A stretch of DNA of 64,000 bases from Anthopleura xanthogrammica. Lineage: Eukaryota; Cnidaria; Anthozoa; Actiniaria; Actiniidae. The stretch spans positions 10,957,486-11,021,485 of the forward strand of contig OZ025206.1 in the NCBI GenBank assembly GCA_964019055.1, written 5' to 3'. A program made the position numbers and the translations under genes. This document shows positions 43,401 to 46,668 of this stretch, one piece after another (position 1 is the stretch's first letter; the number at the start of each line of letters is the position of its first letter). Under the pieces are notes generated by a model. The model saw only the letters and a program-made list of their open reading frames with translations, was not told the origin of the DNA and made no database searches.

Positions 43401-45500
43401 GTTGTCGTCCAAACTCAGCCGGGACGTTCAATAGGTAACAAGACAAATATGTAGATATACAGTGCAGTATTCTTGACCTAAACCTCTTTATAGTAAACTG
43501 TTAGTTGTTTAGATGCGCTTTGGTTGTTCTGTCTTTTTCAGGCCCAGCAACAAGTCCACCAGGATACATTGCAGATGTCATGTTCTTAGTTGACTCATCA
43601 GATTCTCTCACCAACCAAGAGTTTCAGTACCAAAAAGATTTCCTTAGAGAAATATCCAGGCGTCTTCGCGTGTCTCCCGTTGCCACGCGCGCTGGATTCA
43701 TAACGTATAACGACAACGCTCTACTCCGTATGAATTTTAATTCCTACAACACAACAGCCGAGTTTTATTACCAGTTATCGCAGATACGAAAGGAAGGCGG
43801 TGGTAGGAGACTTGATAAGGCGATAGAGTTAGCTGGACAGACGTTCGCTGGAGTGCGTCGAAACGCGGCAAAACTATTGATCATCTTTGCTAAAGGCAGA
43901 AGAATAACAGATCCAGACTCCAAACCACTTTCTGAGGTTATGATACCCCTGAAAAACCAAGGTGTAGTGACTAACGTCCTTGCTATCGGGCCTGGAGTTG
44001 ATGTTGTACAACTGACTAGTATTGCGCTGAGACCTGAGAATATTCTTATTGTGGATAGCTATGGCGCGCTGAGGAACCAAGTCCAGAGGATATGGAAACA
44101 TATTGGTAAGTACAATCACAATTTGTATATATCTTTGCGAATTACTATCTCTGGCTGCTTGAAGGACGGTCGGAGTGACTGACTCTGTTTCAATTGACTA
44201 ACTTATCAACTGACTGACCTGATTGACCGACTGACTGACTGACTGACTGACCGACCTACCTACCTACGGATCGACTGACTCACTCGCTCAAACACTGACT
44301 CTCCCTGAAGATTGACTGACTGACTAATTGAGTTATTCCCCTGACCGACTAACCTCACTGTTTAATGTGGCTAGTCAAGATTTCTCAATATAATTTTCTT
44401 TCTCCTGCACAGTGGGTACAACTGTAGTCAGTTGCAACAAAACACTCGACGTCGGTATCGTAATGGATTCCTCTGGAAGCCTGGGGCCGACCCACTACTC
44501 CAAGGAACGAGACTTTATTAAGTCCATCATCCGGGTACTGATCACAGCTTCTCCGCGCAGTCGCGTTGGCATCATACCTTTCAGTGACTATGCTGAAGTT
44601 GCGATTAATTTTGAAGACTTTGAGTCTATGTCCACTTCTGCTCTTGATGCCAGTATTGATGGGCTTCCGTACGAACAAGGAAGGACTCGAATAGACAGAG
44701 CACTTGATACGGCTAATAGGGGACTATTCACTACTAAACGATACGGAGTACCACAGGTAAGAGGGAAAAGTGTAGATTTTTGTGTAATTTTAGTACTAGT
44801 TCCAAAACCTTCAAAACAACTACCTCTGGACTGATCAAAGTCAGGGAACAGCTAACTCACAGATCGAATTGGAATTTAGTTTGTAAGGTTTTGCGGAAGG
44901 ATGGAAACCGGAGAACCCGGAGAAAAACTCTCGAATGAACCATGAGAAATCATGAGAAAGAGCTAACAAACGCTACTCACATGTCGAGTCAAGGAAGCGA
45001 ACCCGAGGTCCCAGAGGTCAGAAGCGAGTGGCACCCTTGATTCCATGAACAACTTTAGAAAGATTTTTCCGTGCTCCATTCAGTAATGTAACACGTAGAA
45101 ATTCGCCAAAGCACGAAAGAAGTTCGAAGAGAAGCACAAACCTTACATATCCGAATATCCAAATTAATAAAATGATTTGCGGATGAAGCCTCGTGAGCGA
45201 TTCCTTTTTCTTTGTGTTTCTCAACTAAACACATATTACGCTTCCTTTATTTTTCAGATACTCATTCTGATTACAGACGGACGTCAATCTATAGATCCCG
45301 GATATACCCCTGTAAATCAGGCAATGATTCCCCTCAGAAACAAAGGCATTAAGACTCTGACTGTTGGTATTGGTAAATACGTCGACCTGGAAGAACTCAA
45401 GCTTATTACCGCTGACAATATGAATATATTTATTGTGGGCGCGTTTGATGAATTAGAGGGGATTGTGAGAGGACTTGTTACTAGATCTTGTTCTGTGTAA
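570..45500 (+). CDS. Gene A: giant secreted-type protein made only of vWA modules (46 visible, 5' end outside window)
   Basis: Seen: 53 exons with GT..AG borders join into one open frame of about 8,626 codons ending in TAA at 45498..45500. Each module reads as a vWA fold: a hydrophobic strand ending D-S-S, a helix with EKDFVK-like residues, a TYG strand, a GGxRRIDxAL segment, a VVLLTAGR strand, a TYVIAIG strand and a DI..V.SF..L end. All modules are joined at phase-1 introns, the arrangement expected of shuffled extracellular modules and known for the N-terminal vWA exons of collagen VI alpha chains. No collagen triplets, EGF repeats, transmembrane segment or GPI signal are seen, and the signal peptide must lie upstream of the window. 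Inference: a matrix or adhesive protein; the visible part alone would be near 0.95 MDa. A collagen-VI-like or matrilin-like name from automatic annotation would be misleading, since no collagen region is visible. Exon chain confidence is high; function is not established. Confidence 0.92.
944..1269 (+). CDS. Gene A exon: module A1, first half
   Basis: The acceptor is tttgtgtag at 943; the later AG at 950 would break the frame. The exon encodes linker VPSAPVVNGD, loop 1 DSSSPV and loop 2 GGPRRID, so the second MIDAS Ser and the Thr are missing. It ends in phase 0 at VPK|, a split position shared with A40, A42, A45 and B6. Confidence 0.9.
1640..1883 (+). CDS. Gene A exon: module A1, second half
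   Basis: The exon begins VVVLLTAGRTSP after the ttctacag acceptor; the loop-3 Asp is Ala. It ends SDRTG at a phase-1 gtcagt donor. The linker and position before a short module suggest slot 3 of the five-module repeat seen further on. Confidence 0.9.
2056..2275 (+). CDS. Gene A exon: module A2, first half
   Basis: Linker GAPPNFGAD and loop 1 DSSVDV are seen. The exon ends in phase 2 within an Arg codon (AAFER). The same phase-2 split position occurs in B3 of gene B. Confidence 0.9.
2276..3016 (+). other. Intron inside module A2
   Basis: No coding sequence is recognised. The intron holds AT-rich stretches, a TTA-rich patch near 2640..2660 and a run of 25 T at 2960..2984 close to the acceptor. 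Confidence 0.7.
3017..3351 (+). CDS. Gene A exon: module A2, second half
   Basis: The exon completes the split Arg codon, then reads LVDNAPPVNGTRRMD, the loop-3 strand LLTGGKD (Asp replaced by Gly) and a normal end VAFS. The whole module is 555 nt, the short length typical of slot 4 in the higher-order repeat. Confidence 0.9.
3782..4182 (+). CDS. Gene A exon: module A3 (MIDAS intact), first part
   Basis: An N-terminal Cys (SPICNAPVD) precedes loop 1 DSSGS; loop 2 is GLTRID and loop 3 is ITDGKQ, so all five canonical MIDAS residues are present. Phase-0 donor after PLNQ, the same split position as in B4. Confidence 0.92.
4362..4446 (+). repeat. GAT/GGT/GAA trinucleotide-rich tract
   Basis: Lies inside the A3 intron. 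It creates acidic and Met-rich open frames that have no vWA or other domain content and are not taken as coding. Confidence 0.8.
4484..4658 (+). CDS. Gene A exon: module A3, last part
   Basis: Starts at ASEPLRQSEVEI after a cactag acceptor and ends with Cys (QSACN) at a phase-1 gtaagt. The two parts total 576 nt, identical to A7, A12, A17 and A22, the other intact modules. Confidence 0.9.
4776..5348 (+). CDS. Gene A exon: module A4, single exon
   Basis: Linker IPKKPMDANAD resembles the R/K-x-P linkers of A8, A13, A18 and A23 (slot 1). Loop 1 DSSYIV, loop 2 GGVRRID and loop 3 TAGQQ lack the second Ser, the Thr and the Asp. This is the first of 34 consecutive one-exon modules. Confidence 0.93.
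5349..5876 (+). other. Intron between A4 and A5
   Basis: 528 bp. No RNA gene, mobile element or coding module was recognised. Confidence 0.65.
5877..6458 (+). CDS. Gene A exon: module A5
   Basis: Longer charged linker APQKPAKPEDINAD, loop 1 DSSSPV, loop 2 GPRRID, loop 3 TTGPQ. 582 nt, the same length as A14, which occupies the equivalent slot 2. Phase-1 donor gtgggt. Confidence 0.92.
6846..7400 (+). CDS. Gene A exon: module A6
   Basis: Short linker GAPPGFITD and 555 nt length mark it as slot 4 (compare A2, A11, A21). Loop 1 DSSWQV and loop 3 TAGRE are degenerate. The next module is an intact one, as for every slot-4 module up to A16. Confidence 0.93.
7666..7787. mobile_element. Foldback element (MITE-like), intron A6/A7
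   Basis: Imperfect terminal inverted repeats of about 22 bp begin GAGCCGGTTGTACGAAG on the left and are mirrored by CTTCGTACAACTGGCTC on the right. The inner arms (GGATAAAG..CCGGATAA and TTATCCGCTGG) also pair, so the whole unit is nearly palindromic. Confidence 0.7.
8071..8646 (+). CDS. Gene A exon: module A7 (MIDAS intact)
   Basis: Recovered by reading the frame between splice sites; it lacks an early ATG. Linker RAQTCQHPVD carries the N-terminal Cys. DSSGS, GKTRID and LTDGEQ are all present, and it ends ACEG. It starts the first complete five-module unit (A7 to A11). The acceptor is the non-canonical-looking ttctcaag. Confidence 0.92.
8647..8990 (+). other. Intron between A7 and A8
   Basis: 344 bp; nothing recognised beyond splice sites. 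Confidence 0.6.
8991..9563 (+). CDS. Gene A exon: module A8
   Basis: Slot 1 linker GPRKPTNVNAD, nearly the same as A13 and A23. Loop 1 DSSSS keeps the first-loop motif, but loop 2 is GGQRRMD and loop 3 TAGRQ, so Thr and Asp are absent. Confidence 0.93.
9734..9837. mobile_element. Foldback element, intron A8/A9
   Basis: Inverted repeats of about 31 bp with few mismatches: GTGGACGTCAATCGAAG on the left and CTTGATTGACGTCCAC on the right, about 40 bp apart. MITE-like; no coding content. Confidence 0.7.
10203..10775 (+). CDS. Gene A exon: module A9
   Basis: Slot 2. Linker APLIDSRWSAD, loop 1 DSSNTV, loop 2 GGRRRID, loop 3 TSGRE. A Met-rich, degenerate MIDAS module; ends LKRSG at a phase-1 gtaaat donor. 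Confidence 0.93.
11080..11643 (+). CDS. Gene A exon: module A10
   Basis: Slot 3 linker GDKPGPFNGD shares the NGD motif with A1. Loop 1 DSSTPI, loop 2 GGPRRID, loop 3 TAGRQ. 564 nt. Confidence 0.93.
11791..11922. mobile_element. Foldback MITE family 1, copy 1
   Basis: Near-palindrome with inner arms AGCTCAATTTGGACGAC and GTCCTCCAAATTGAGCT and an outer end GCAAGGGGGTCTAT. Same family as 14434, 40940 and 46534; the left outer end is eroded. Lies in intron A10/A11. Confidence 0.8.
12145..12699 (+). CDS. Gene A exon: module A11
   Basis: Slot 4: short linker GAPLSFSAD, 555 nt. Loop 1 DASKEV and loop 3 TNGRQ are degenerate. Followed by an 83-bp intron, the shortest in the gene, before the intact module A12. 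Confidence 0.93.
12783..13358 (+). CDS. Gene A exon: module A12 (MIDAS intact)
   Basis: Linker SIPSCSAVAD with Cys, DSSGS, GLTRID, LTDGKQ and C-terminal SCEG. 576 nt. The acidic segment TENDADVVVADSF replaces the PEDIFxV segment typical of degenerate modules. Confidence 0.94.
13842..14414 (+). CDS. Gene A exon: module A13
   Basis: Slot 1 linker EPRKPTNANLD matches A8. Loop 1 DSSSDV, loop 2 GGARRID, loop 3 TAGRH. Phase-1 donor after KGAS. Confidence 0.93.
14434..14570. mobile_element. Foldback MITE family 1, copy 2
   Basis: The best preserved copy: outer ends TAGACCCCTT at 14436 and AAGGGGTCTA at 14561..14570, inner arms AGCTCAATTTGGAGGAC and GTCCTCCAAATAAAGCT. It begins 20 bp after the A13 donor, in intron A13/A14. 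Confidence 0.85.
14732..15313 (+). CDS. Gene A exon: module A14
   Basis: Slot 2 with an extended lysine-rich linker (TKKKDEPSEKVVAD). Loop 1 DSSSSA keeps D-x-S-x-S; loop 2 GGPRRID and loop 3 TSGRH do not bind in the canonical way. 582 nt as A5. Confidence 0.93.
15314..15874 (+). other. Intron between A14 and A15
   Basis: 561 bp; no repeat family or RNA gene was recognised. Confidence 0.6.
15875..16450 (+). CDS. Gene A exon: module A15
   Basis: Slot 3. Linker VIRQLNPYETD, loop 1 DSSSRV, loop 2 GGERRID, loop 3 TSGRQ. Its C-terminal half is more charged than neighbours (ELERVRKRLRD). Confidence 0.93.
16505..16688. mobile_element. TIR element with CCGTG-rich core, copy 1
   Basis: Ends AGAGCAGTTTTCG on the left and TCTGCTCTA on the right, with an interior rich in GCCGTG. 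A relative with the same ends lies at 56371..56536. Confidence 0.55.
16776..17324 (+). CDS. Gene A exon: module A16
   Basis: Slot 4: linker GIVPSFEAD and the shortest single-exon module (549 nt). Loop 1 DSSLRV, loop 2 GGNRRTD (the usual Ile is Thr), loop 3 TAGRQ. Confidence 0.93.
17546..17815. mobile_element. Foldback element family 2, copy 1
   Basis: About 270 bp in intron A16/A17. Arms around GGTTGGTTAAGGGTTTATTGC pair with a right arm containing AAAACCTTCACCAGCC, and it ends GAAATAGCTGTATAC. The second copy at 24286 shares arms and interior (CCCGAAATGCA, GACATTATTTAC). Confidence 0.75.
17888..18463 (+). CDS. Gene A exon: module A17 (MIDAS nearly intact)
   Basis: Linker TPVSCTTPVD with Cys; DSSAS and VTDGRQ intact, C-terminal ACEG. 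Loop 2 reads GAIRMD, so the Thr is Ile. It is the only member of the periodic class with this change. Starts the third five-module unit. Confidence 0.93.
18766..19341 (+). CDS. Gene A exon: module A18
   Basis: Slot 1 linker GSREPIDTEAD. Loop 1 DSSSS present; loop 2 GGSRRID and loop 3 TAGRQ degenerate. One extra residue relative to A8 and A13 (REGRQSVPK). Confidence 0.93.
19466..19575 (+). repeat. 55-bp direct duplication of the A19 splice acceptor and exon start
   Basis: 19466..19520 and 19521..19575 match at about 52 of 55 positions. Each contains a TATATTTTAG acceptor and the first codons of A19. Splicing at the upstream acceptor (AG at 19490-19491) reads into an in-frame TAA at the second copy, so only the downstream one keeps the frame. 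Confidence 0.92.
19547..20119 (+). CDS. Gene A exon: module A19
   Basis: Slot 2. Linker SKKTPKSITAD, loop 1 DSSFLV, loop 2 GGVRRID, loop 3 TSGRQ. The start follows the second of two duplicated acceptors. Ends IDGL at a phase-1 gtaagt. Confidence 0.93.
20510..21088 (+). CDS. Gene A exon: module A20
   Basis: Slot 3. Linker SEPARKVDPLDAD, loop 1 DSSSLV, loop 2 GGSRRID, loop 3 TAGRH. 579 nt; preceded by a poly(T) acceptor tract. Confidence 0.93.
21461..22015 (+). CDS. Gene A exon: module A21
   Basis: Slot 4: linker SVPTYFDAD, 555 nt. Loop 1 DSSSDV; loop 3 is FVSGRQ, with both Thr and Asp of the usual T-D-G changed. Confidence 0.93.
22404..22979 (+). CDS. Gene A exon: module A22 (MIDAS intact)
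   Basis: Linker KSDACSHVAD with Cys, DSSAS, GKTRID, LTDGRQ, C-terminal ACQG. 576 nt. Last member of the regular series; the next module of this class is the final one, A45. Confidence 0.94.
23446..24018 (+). CDS. Gene A exon: module A23
   Basis: Slot 1 linker GPREPTSANLD. Loop 1 DSSNPV, loop 2 SGRRRID, loop 3 TAGRQ. Ends VSHGKG at a phase-1 gttagg donor, a weak match to consensus. Confidence 0.92.
24286..24545. mobile_element. Foldback element family 2, copy 2
   Basis: Begins GTATACAGCTATTTC and carries arms GGTTGGTGAAGGTTTTGTTGCC and GGCAACAAAACCTTCACCAAC as inverted repeats of about 20 bp. Lies in intron A23/A24 and ends about 65 bp before the A24 acceptor. Confidence 0.8.
24609..25181 (+). 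CDS. Gene A exon: module A24
   Basis: Slot 2. Linker ASPTPEKLNAD. Loop 1 DSSAS is intact, but loop 2 RGERRMD and loop 3 TAGTQ are not. The upstream open frame beginning in the intron is not coding. Confidence 0.93.
25457..26032 (+). CDS. Gene A exon: module A25
   Basis: Slot 3. Linker DPKVAADYTAD, loop 1 DSSFDV, loop 2 GGARRID, loop 3 TAGQH, with EEKDILTF in place of PEDIFxV. The acceptor gaaatggcag has a weak pyrimidine tract. Confidence 0.91.
26281..26859 (+). CDS. Gene A exon: module A26
   Basis: First of the four-copy block. Linker VQTKPKPVDPNFKAD is longer than in the next three copies. Loop 1 DSSIYV, loop 2 GRNRRMD, loop 3 TAGRD. Confidence 0.94.
26988..27566 (+). CDS. Gene A exon: module A27
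   Basis: Linker GEKTTKSVDPNFKAD. Differs from A26 by a few residues, for example VIQQAR for VMQQAR and LQGRGAK for LEGRGAK. Confidence 0.94.
27696..28274 (+). CDS. Gene A exon: module A28
   Basis: Linker GEKTTKSVDPSFKAD. Between the linker and the end it matches A26 at the protein level (VMQQAR, LEGRGAK, GDQPD). Confidence 0.94.
28404..28982 (+). CDS. Gene A exon: module A29
   Basis: Linker GEKTTKSVDPKFKAD. Private changes FVNSFGK (Lys to Asn) and GDLPD (Gln to Leu). The downstream intron (92 bp) is unrelated to the repeated one, so this is the right edge of the block. Confidence 0.94.
29075..29641 (+). CDS. Gene A exon: module A30
   Basis: Linker GSPVPDGFSTD, loop 1 DSSFTV, loop 2 GGLRRID, loop 3 TAGSQ. 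Has RRSPDGGSK where others have ARPxVPK. 567 nt. Confidence 0.92.
29906..30466 (+). CDS. Gene A exon: module A31 (loop-1 deletion)
   Basis: Linker RPKPPTDFTAD. Loop 1 reads DASVDRRDY: two residues fewer between the MIDAS Asp and the helix Tyr than in other modules. Loop 2 SGPRRID, loop 3 TAGRQ. 561 nt. Confidence 0.92.
30809..31372 (+). CDS. Gene A exon: module A32
   Basis: Linker TATVPSDFAAD. Loop 1 DGSLS keeps D-x-S-x-S in a collagen-VI-like form; loop 2 GGTRRVD places Thr one residue early; loop 3 TAGRQ lacks Asp. Has TNGQKTKK in place of ARPxVPK. Confidence 0.92.
31530..32174. mobile_element. 645-bp TTAA-flanked element with inverted ends (piggyBac-like MITE candidate)
   Basis: The left end TTAAGGTGACTGACTACTTT (31530..31549) is the exact reverse complement of the right end (32155..32174). 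If TTAA is read as the duplicated target, the inverted repeats are 16 bp. No transposase frame is visible, so it would be non-autonomous. It fills most of intron A32/A33. Confidence 0.82.
32326..32898 (+). CDS. Gene A exon: module A33
   Basis: Linker GTRSLVPEDFSAE, loop 1 DASTTV, loop 2 RGVRRMD, loop 3 TAGRQ. SKSLQVS replaces the common LNVxPGKSR start of the second strand region. Confidence 0.92.
33273..33845 (+). CDS. Gene A exon: module A34
   Basis: Linker SVPQLTDFTAD. Loop 1 DASSS intact; loop 2 GGSRRMD and loop 3 TTGRQ degenerate. Ends IKETR at a phase-1 gtaagt. Confidence 0.93.
33905..34035 (+). repeat. SINE-like repeat family, copy in intron A34/A35
   Basis: Contains CGCCTCTCACCTCTGGGGTC followed by a diverged TTCAATTCC-like box and a CT-rich tail with GGTTTTGCTCCAGG. 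Similar order of blocks is seen at 53815..53960 and, inverted, at 44860..45045. Family assignment is by recognition only. Confidence 0.45.
34097..34666 (+). CDS. Gene A exon: module A35
   Basis: Linker QSTIPEPLDAD, loop 1 DSSSFV, loop 2 SGRSRRID with one inserted residue, loop 3 TSGVQ. The strand VVSFSSN replaces the usual TYG. Confidence 0.92.
34667..35133 (+). other. Intron between A35 and A36
   Basis: 467 bp; nothing recognised. Confidence 0.6.
35134..35700 (+). CDS. Gene A exon: module A36
   Basis: Linker SLMEPLDLTSD, loop 1 DSSSTV, loop 2 GGARRMD, loop 3 TAGRQ. The central strand ends VVAFREEP where other modules have AIG, losing the usual Gly. Confidence 0.92.
35701..36195 (+). other. 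Intron between A36 and A37
   Basis: 495 bp; no element or RNA gene was recognised. Confidence 0.6.
36196..36762 (+). CDS. Gene A exon: module A37
   Basis: Linker GITKVLAKTSMAD, loop 1 LGDSSSDV (Gly precedes the Asp where Val, Met or Ile is normal), loop 2 GGGRRLD, loop 3 TAGRN. Last of the uninterrupted run of single-exon modules. Confidence 0.92.
37160..37350 (+). CDS. Gene A exon: module A38, first part
   Basis: Linker RPVKPLDLSAD, loop 1 DTSSDV. Stops in phase 0 at EAFVK, the same split point as B7. The following gtaaac is the donor; reading through reaches a stop 18 nt later. Confidence 0.9.
37578..37959 (+). CDS. Gene A exon: module A38, second part
   Basis: Begins LDSASTPSDFASLVD and continues GGRRRMD and TAGAQ. 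The two exons total 573 nt. EREISSIPEKPRDII replaces the usual ELxPVVxxPEDI. Confidence 0.9.
38346..38918 (+). CDS. Gene A exon: module A39
   Basis: Linker GKVGPVGHVYD, loop 1 DSSSTV, loop 2 GGERRMG (the conserved Asp after RRM is Gly), loop 3 TAGRQ. Ends TDGTG at a phase-1 gtgatt donor. Confidence 0.91.
39182..39510 (+). CDS. Gene A exon: module A40, first part
   Basis: Linker GLLKPSKVTAD, loop 1 DSSSGV, loop 2 GGSRRID. Phase-0 donor after PQAVK, the same position as in A1, A42 and A45. Confidence 0.91.
39555..39800 (-). mobile_element. Penelope-like retroelement fragment (GIY-YIG endonuclease remnant)
   Basis: The reverse strand encodes QDGVVYKIPCSECDKVYIGE followed by TGR and then a stop. 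GVVYKIPC..C..VYIGETGR is a pattern I recognise from the GIY-YIG domain that ends Penelope-like elements. The downstream catalytic Arg, His and Glu region is missing, so it is a dead fragment. It occupies most of the 339-bp intron of A40, antisense to the gene. Confidence 0.65.
39850..40087 (+). CDS. Gene A exon: module A40, second part
   Basis: Begins IVVLLTSDTQ: the loop-3 position is Ser but the following residue is Asp, a shifted acidic residue. Hydrophilic TDDTRRRINEV follows. Ends QIMNG. Confidence 0.88.
40280..40858 (+). CDS. Gene A exon: module A41
   Basis: Linker GVTSRLDFKAD, loop 1 DGSNEV, loop 2 GGARRID, loop 3 TTGRQ. The acceptor ccaaatgaag lacks a pyrimidine tract. VGSATFAREKELVK replaces the common aromatic-EKDFVK helix. 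Confidence 0.88.
40940..41065. mobile_element. Foldback MITE family 1, copy 3
   Basis: Left arm partly duplicated (AGCTCAATTT occurs twice near 40947..40970), right arm TGCTCCAAATTGAACTG, outer right end GACGTCACGTGAAAGGGGTC. In intron A41/A42. Confidence 0.8.
41524..41843 (+). CDS. Gene A exon: module A42, first part
   Basis: Linker GKVRLPLPPTD, loop 1 DSSDEV, loop 2 GGRRRLD. The helix reads YERQKDIIKSI. Phase-0 donor after TRPK. Confidence 0.89.
41932..41946 (+). repeat. Run of 15 C
   Basis: Uninterrupted homopolymer in the A42 intron; GGGGGG and GGGG runs lie about 30 to 40 bp upstream. Copy number is likely error-prone in assembly. Confidence 0.9.
42279..42528 (+). CDS. Gene A exon: module A42, second part
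   Basis: Begins ANKVVFLLTTGRHR. The module end is diverged (SRDGNVYMIPSSGKMF), but length and frame hold: 320 plus 250 nt. Confidence 0.88.
42758..43327 (+). CDS. Gene A exon: module A43 (hybrid MIDAS)
   Basis: Linker ESPKQMSDQKID. Loop 1 DSSDS and loop 3 ISDGKQ keep the metal-site Asp and Ser, while loop 2 is GGIKRLD with Lys in place of Thr. No terminal Cys pair, unlike the intact class, so it mixes features of both. Confidence 0.92.
43542..44105 (+). CDS. Gene A exon: module A44
   Basis: Linker GPATSPPGYIAD, loop 1 DSSDS, loop 2 GGGRRLD, loop 3 FAKGRR (Asp replaced by Lys). Penultimate module; 564 nt. Confidence 0.92.
44175..44330 (+). repeat. Imperfect GACT tetranucleotide tract
   Basis: CTGACTGACTGACTGAC units interrupted by CCTACC in intron A44/A45. 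Non-coding. Confidence 0.8.
44413..44756 (+). CDS. Gene A exon: module A45 (MIDAS intact), first part
   Basis: Linker VGTTVVSCNKTLD with Cys, DSSGS, GRTRID. Phase-0 donor after YGVPQ. Differs from the other intact modules in strand sequences (IVMDSSGSLG). Confidence 0.92.
44860..45045 (-). repeat. SINE-like repeat family, inverted copy
   Basis: On the reverse strand it reads CACTCGCTTCTGACCTCTGG, then a GGTTCGCTTCC box and a TTTTTCTCCGGGTTCTCCGG tail, the same block order as the copies at 33905 and 53815. In the A45 intron. Confidence 0.5.
45258..45500 (+). CDS. Gene A exon: module A45, last part, with stop codon
   Basis: Begins ILILITDGRQ (loop-3 Asp present) and ends TRSCSV then TAA at 45498..45500. 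The terminal Cys pairs in position with ACEG of other intact modules. No membrane anchor follows. A gtgagt donor begins one base after the stop. Confidence 0.9.
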   Translation: MLILITDGRQSIDPGYTPVNQAMIPLRNKGIKTLTVGIGKYVDLEELKLITADNMNIFIVGAFDELEGIVRGLVTRSCSV

Positions 45501-45774
45501 GGTGAGTTGGATTCTCTGTTCTCGTTTGCAAGTCATGATCACTAGATAATAGTTAGGCTAAAAAAAAGAAATTTCGAAGAGGATTCTGTAACAGAGAATT
45601 CTTTAGATATTAAGTCTGTTTGACTTTGGGAAGAGATATTAAAATAGATTTAATCTTAATGTTGTTTTATCATATACCAGAAAACTGAGCCTCTTTAAAA
45701 TGGACCATCCATATGGCGGCCATCTTGTCAAGTAACCAAGCCTCTTAGCCTAATACAACTTTTTTTTCTTTCAG

Positions 45775-45820
45775 ATGAAATCTGAATATATTCAAATAAA
45801 TATACTGGGAAGCCTTACAT
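45775..45820 (+). other. Possible 3'UTR exon of gene A
   Basis: A gtgagt donor at 45502, one base after the stop, and a tttttttctttcag acceptor ending at 45774 would remove 273 bp and leave a short UTR exon. The end point is estimated from the poly(A) signal. Confidence 0.5.
45795..45800 (+). terminator. Poly(A) signal of gene A
   Basis: AATAAA lies about 295 bp after the stop codon, before the start of the next gene. The cleavage site cannot be fixed from the sequence. Confidence 0.6.
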
Positions 45821-46360
45821 AATCTTTCAAATATCATGGCAAGAAGGATGATTTGTGAGACGCTGGCAGTGTCAAGCTCAATTTGGGACATCTCACCTTT
45901 CAAGGTTGCACTTGTGCAATACGTGCATTAACGACTGGTCAAAATTTAAGTCTCTAAACTCAATATGTAAGGGCTGTATAAGATTTATATCCAATATGAG
46001 TCAGACGTAGCCTGCATACATCCCTACTTAACCACAGTTATGTTCGGATGTAAGCCGGCTAAGTTAGACCTAACCAGGCTCAGTATTGGGATTCTTTAGT
46101 TATGTTTCTACAAACCATTTATAGCTAGAAAAGCATGCTTCACACTACAGTAGACAGATGTCTCGCTAACCATTTTATCCTATTTTCGGTTGTCTCGTTC
46201 GCATGGAAATACAATAGACAGTTAAACAAATACTACTTGATCGAGTAAAGGGAAATTACCTTCTATCTAATCGATACGCTAAAGTGGATTCTTAATTTCT
46301 CAATAAAAAATTATATTCATGATATCATTCGTAACTGCTCAGCGGGAAGGAAGGGTGGAA

Positions 46361-46392
46361 GAGACCATGAAGGATAAGTTCTTCATGGTCTC
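46361..46392. repeat. Perfect 12-bp inverted repeat (hairpin)
   Basis: GAGACCATGAAG and CTTCATGGTCTC are separated by 8 bases. Position downstream of gene A; no known RNA family recognised. Confidence 0.75.
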
Positions 46393-46472
46393 TTGATGTT
46401 TGTAAATAGGACGAAGTTTGGACCAAATATCTTAAGGTAACCTTAAGTTATAACTGTTGCATTCAAAATTCA

Positions 46473-46526
46473 CCACAGATGTCCTATGTAACCACAAATG
46501 TCCTATGTAACCACAGATGTCCTATA
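46473..46526 (+). repeat. 19-bp tandem repeat, about 2.8 copies
   Basis: Units start CCACAGATGTCCTATGTAA at 46473, 46492 and 46511, with one substitution in the second. Confidence 0.9.
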
Positions 46527-46533
46527 TGTGAGG

Positions 46534-46668
46534 TATAGACCCCTTGCATGTGACGTCAGCAGCTCAATTTGGAGGACAAAACAAAACAAAAATAATAGCC
46601 TGAGAATTGGAAACTATTGTTTTGGCCTCCAAATTGAGCTGCATTCCGAAGTGTTGTAAGGGGTTATA
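46534..46668. mobile_element. Foldback MITE family 1, copy 4
   Basis: TATAGACCCCTTGCA outer end, arms AGCTCAATTTGGAGGAC and GGCCTCCAAATTGAGCT, right end TGTAAGGGGTTATA. The only copy outside introns. Confidence 0.85.

Noticed and set aside
570..45500. Collagen VI or matrilin identity
   Set aside because: No Gly-X-Y triplets, EGF repeats or coiled coil are visible; only the vWA modules are shared.
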